A DNA stretch of 8,167 nucleotides, from NCBI GenBank assembly GCA_023266155.1, contig JAHFRS010000034.1, forward strand, positions 1 through 8,167, given 5' to 3'. The position numbers and the translations under genes were made by a program. This DNA comes from an archaeon. GTDB taxonomy: Archaea; Nanobdellota; Nanobdellia; Woesearchaeales; GW2011-AR9. Positions 6,769 to 8,167 of this stretch are shown one piece after another (the first letter of the stretch is position 1; each line of letters starts with the position of its first letter). The notes beneath the pieces are model-generated. The model searched no databases. It was not told where the DNA came from and saw only the letters and a program-made list of their open reading frames with translations.

Positions 6769-7434
6769 CTATTTCTTCACAATGATCATGCAGTGATCCC
6801 GCTGAAACGGCTCGAGAATACGATAATCAATCACCGTAAAGACTTTCTCCAAGGTTTTTCTGGTTTCTTCAAAAATATCTCGGGGCTTGCGTTTAACATC
6901 AATACTTCTGGCTTTCACCGCTAATAAGCCATACCCGCCTTTCTTGAGAAACAAAGCACAATTCCGGACAAACATATCAGCCTGATTACGCTGTGAAATG
7001 TCCTGATACACAATATCAGCCTGGCTGACTTTATCAACATATTCATCGGGATGATTGGCATCTGCTAAAAGAGGAACAATATTGGTTCGTTGCTCTGCCA
7101 GAAACACTAAATCTCTCATTACCCGGGGAGCAGGGTCAAGCCCGAAAATAAGGCCGGCCGTTCCCACCATGTCGCTGACGAAACTGACCGTAAACCCATG
7201 GCTGCTGCCAAGGTAAAGGATGACATCGCCTTTCCGGATGCCAACGTTCGTACAGCCTTTTTGAATCATCGCTGCCAATTTACTTCTGGTAGGATCAAAT
7301 TCTCGGTACTCTTCTCCCTGGTGGTGGAACAGTTTTTCTTCAAAATGAGTTTTGCCGGGAAGCAGGCTTTTGGTATAGATCCTTCTGCCATCACTATAAA
7401 CTTCAAAGATCTTGTGGGGTTGGAGTTTGCTCAT
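6769..7434 (-). CDS. flpA: Fibrillarin-like rRNA/tRNA 2'-O-methyltransferase
   Basis: 221 residues, the normal length for archaeal FlpA. It is the SAM-dependent catalytic subunit of box C/D RNPs, which 2'-O-methylate rRNA and tRNA at guide-selected sites. Visible motifs: SAM loop LYLGSSHGFTVSFVSD (73-88), ribose-binding D100 in FGLDPAPRVMRDL, D125 in LADANHP, D145 in VYQDISQRNQA, K174 in VKARSIDV, and H214 in EPFQRDHCMI. All catalytic positions are conserved. The SAM loop reads GSSHGFT instead of the common GAASGTT, a substitution I associate with DPANN relatives (memory, not a search). The ATG overlaps the nop5 stop (ATGA), and GGAGAG sits 6 nt upstream (7441-7446) as a Shine-Dalgarno site, so the two are translationally coupled. 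Confidence 0.96.
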   Translation of the reverse strand: MSKLQPHKIFEVYSDGRRIYTKSLLPGKTHFEEKLFHHQGEEYREFDPTRSKLAAMIQKGCTNVGIRKGDVILYLGSSHGFTVSFVSDMVGTAGLIFGLDPAPRVMRDLVFLAEQRTNIVPLLADANHPDEYVDKVSQADIVYQDISQRNQADMFVRNCALFLKKGGYGLLAVKARSIDVKRKPRDIFEETRKTLEKVFTVIDYRILEPFQRDHCMIIVKK

Positions 7435-8165
7435 GAAAATCTCTCCGCTTTTTTTTTCATTCCTTTTTTATCTTCATTAAGTTTTTCTTCCAATTCTTTC
7501 CGATACTCATTCGCTTTAAATTCACCTTTAAAATAATCTAGCCGGGCACAGAGCGATAATTTGTCCGCTAGCATCCTGGCGGCTTTGCCTTTATTTTTTG
7601 ACGGTGCTTTCTGAATCAAAGGGTGTTGGTACAATAATCCATACTTTGGACTCTTGCTTCCGGTCGTGATATGTCGAAATAACGCTTTCTCCGCCCCTAA
7701 CAATTGAATGGTAGAAGCAGGGAGAAGAGCCAGATGCTTTAGTCCCCGACCGAGTTCAATCAATTTTGCCCCAATCGTTGTCCCTCCCAATTCCAAGATG
7801 TTGGGACAATACGTTTTCATGACGTTCTGTAAATAGTCTTCATGCTTCTGCCGCAATGCATACAACTGTATCAATTGCTCAGCCAGCAATAATATTTCCT
7901 CGACGTGAACGTTTCCTAAATCGGCCCCCATGCCATCTGACAAGTTCATCTCTATCAGCAGCTGCGTCTTACTTTTACTCACAATCGCGGCAATAAATCG
8001 TTCGTGACTAGAAATTTCTTCAGAAACTTCAGGGGCATACAGCCCGTACCATTCCCGCAGCCGCTTGCTCAGGAGGTTACATACTTTATCGAGTTCAGCG
8101 ATATTGGCAATAGCTTGCATGATCAATTGATCGTCAGAGATAGATTCTTTGACCAGCTGTTTCGT
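7431..8165 (-). CDS. nop5: Nop5/Nop56-family box C/D RNP scaffold, N-terminus cut by the window
   Basis: The scaffold that joins L7Ae-bound C/D guide RNA to fibrillarin. About 244 residues are present. The frame stays open to the right edge and reads TKQLVKESISDDQLIMQAIANIAELDKV, matching internal Nop5 sequence, so the TTG at 8126 and ATG at 8120 are internal codons, not starts. The missing part should be the N-terminal fibrillarin-binding domain (roughly 110 residues in the family). Visible are the linker helices, the coiled-coil with VHVEEILLLAEQLIQLYALRQKHEDYL, and the Nop RNA-binding domain with LPASTIQLLGAEKALFRHITTGSKSPKYGLLYQHPLI and KGKAARMLADKLSLCARLDYF. The tail is short (KKKAERFS) compared with long Lys/Glu tails of some homologues. 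It overlaps flpA by 4 nt. Confidence 0.96.
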   Translation of the reverse strand, partial: TKQLVKESISDDQLIMQAIANIAELDKVCNLLSKRLREWYGLYAPEVSEEISSHERFIAAIVSKSKTQLLIEMNLSDGMGADLGNVHVEEILLLAEQLIQLYALRQKHEDYLQNVMKTYCPNILELGGTTIGAKLIELGRGLKHLALLPASTIQLLGAEKALFRHITTGSKSPKYGLLYQHPLIQKAPSKNKGKAARMLADKLSLCARLDYFKGEFKANEYRKELEEKLNEDKKGMKKKAERFS

Positions 8166-8167
8166 CA

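Overview
The window is archaeal. Four things show this: a gamma subunit of translation initiation factor 2, the core C/D-box RNA methylation pair Nop5 and fibrillarin (FlpA) in their usual order, TATA boxes about 26-30 nt upstream of start codons, and a mix of leaderless genes and genes with Shine-Dalgarno sites. The slightly divergent FlpA SAM loop, the single-cluster ferredoxin and the many small orphan proteins suggest a DPANN-type archaeon (Woesearchaeota/Pacearchaeota-like). That placement is an inference from protein style, not a search result.

Layout, left to right. Positions 1-243 hold no gene but contain two structured inverted-repeat blocks (26-145 and 180-255). Positions 244-1231 (minus) carry a MntA/HepT-type module: a winged-helix-nucleotidyltransferase fusion followed by an overlapping HEPN protein. 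Positions 1302-2075 (minus) encode an endonuclease/exonuclease/phosphatase-fold enzyme with a full catalytic set. Positions 2231-3562 (minus) encode aIF2 gamma with an N-terminal extension; a 19-bp tandem duplication straddles its stop codon. A divergent promoter region follows. Positions 3719-4512 (plus) carry a small [4Fe-4S] ferredoxin and a 172-residue orphan. The orphan overlaps tail-to-tail with a two-gene minus-strand operon (4504-5360: RBBP9/YdeN-like serine hydrolase, then a 91-residue helical protein). A roughly 100-bp imperfect palindrome (5409-5508) separates this operon from an AT-rich orphan gene of 330 residues (5516-6508, minus). After a 260-bp gap, the minus-strand nop5-flpA operon runs off the right edge; nop5 is cut by the window.

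How the genes work together. Nop5 and FlpA, with L7Ae (not in this window), form the box C/D guide-RNA 2'-O-methyltransferase, and aIF2 gamma delivers initiator tRNA, so much of the window is core information processing. The MNT-HEPN pair is a self-contained toxin-antitoxin-like module. The ferredoxin, hydrolase, EEP enzyme and three orphans are not obviously linked in function. First genes of transcripts tend to have a TATA box that places the transcription start on or next to the ATG (leaderless). Second genes have a purine-rich Shine-Dalgarno site exactly 6 nt before the ATG. The most unusual items are the two multi-stem palindromic elements and the AT-rich orphan gene next to one of them.
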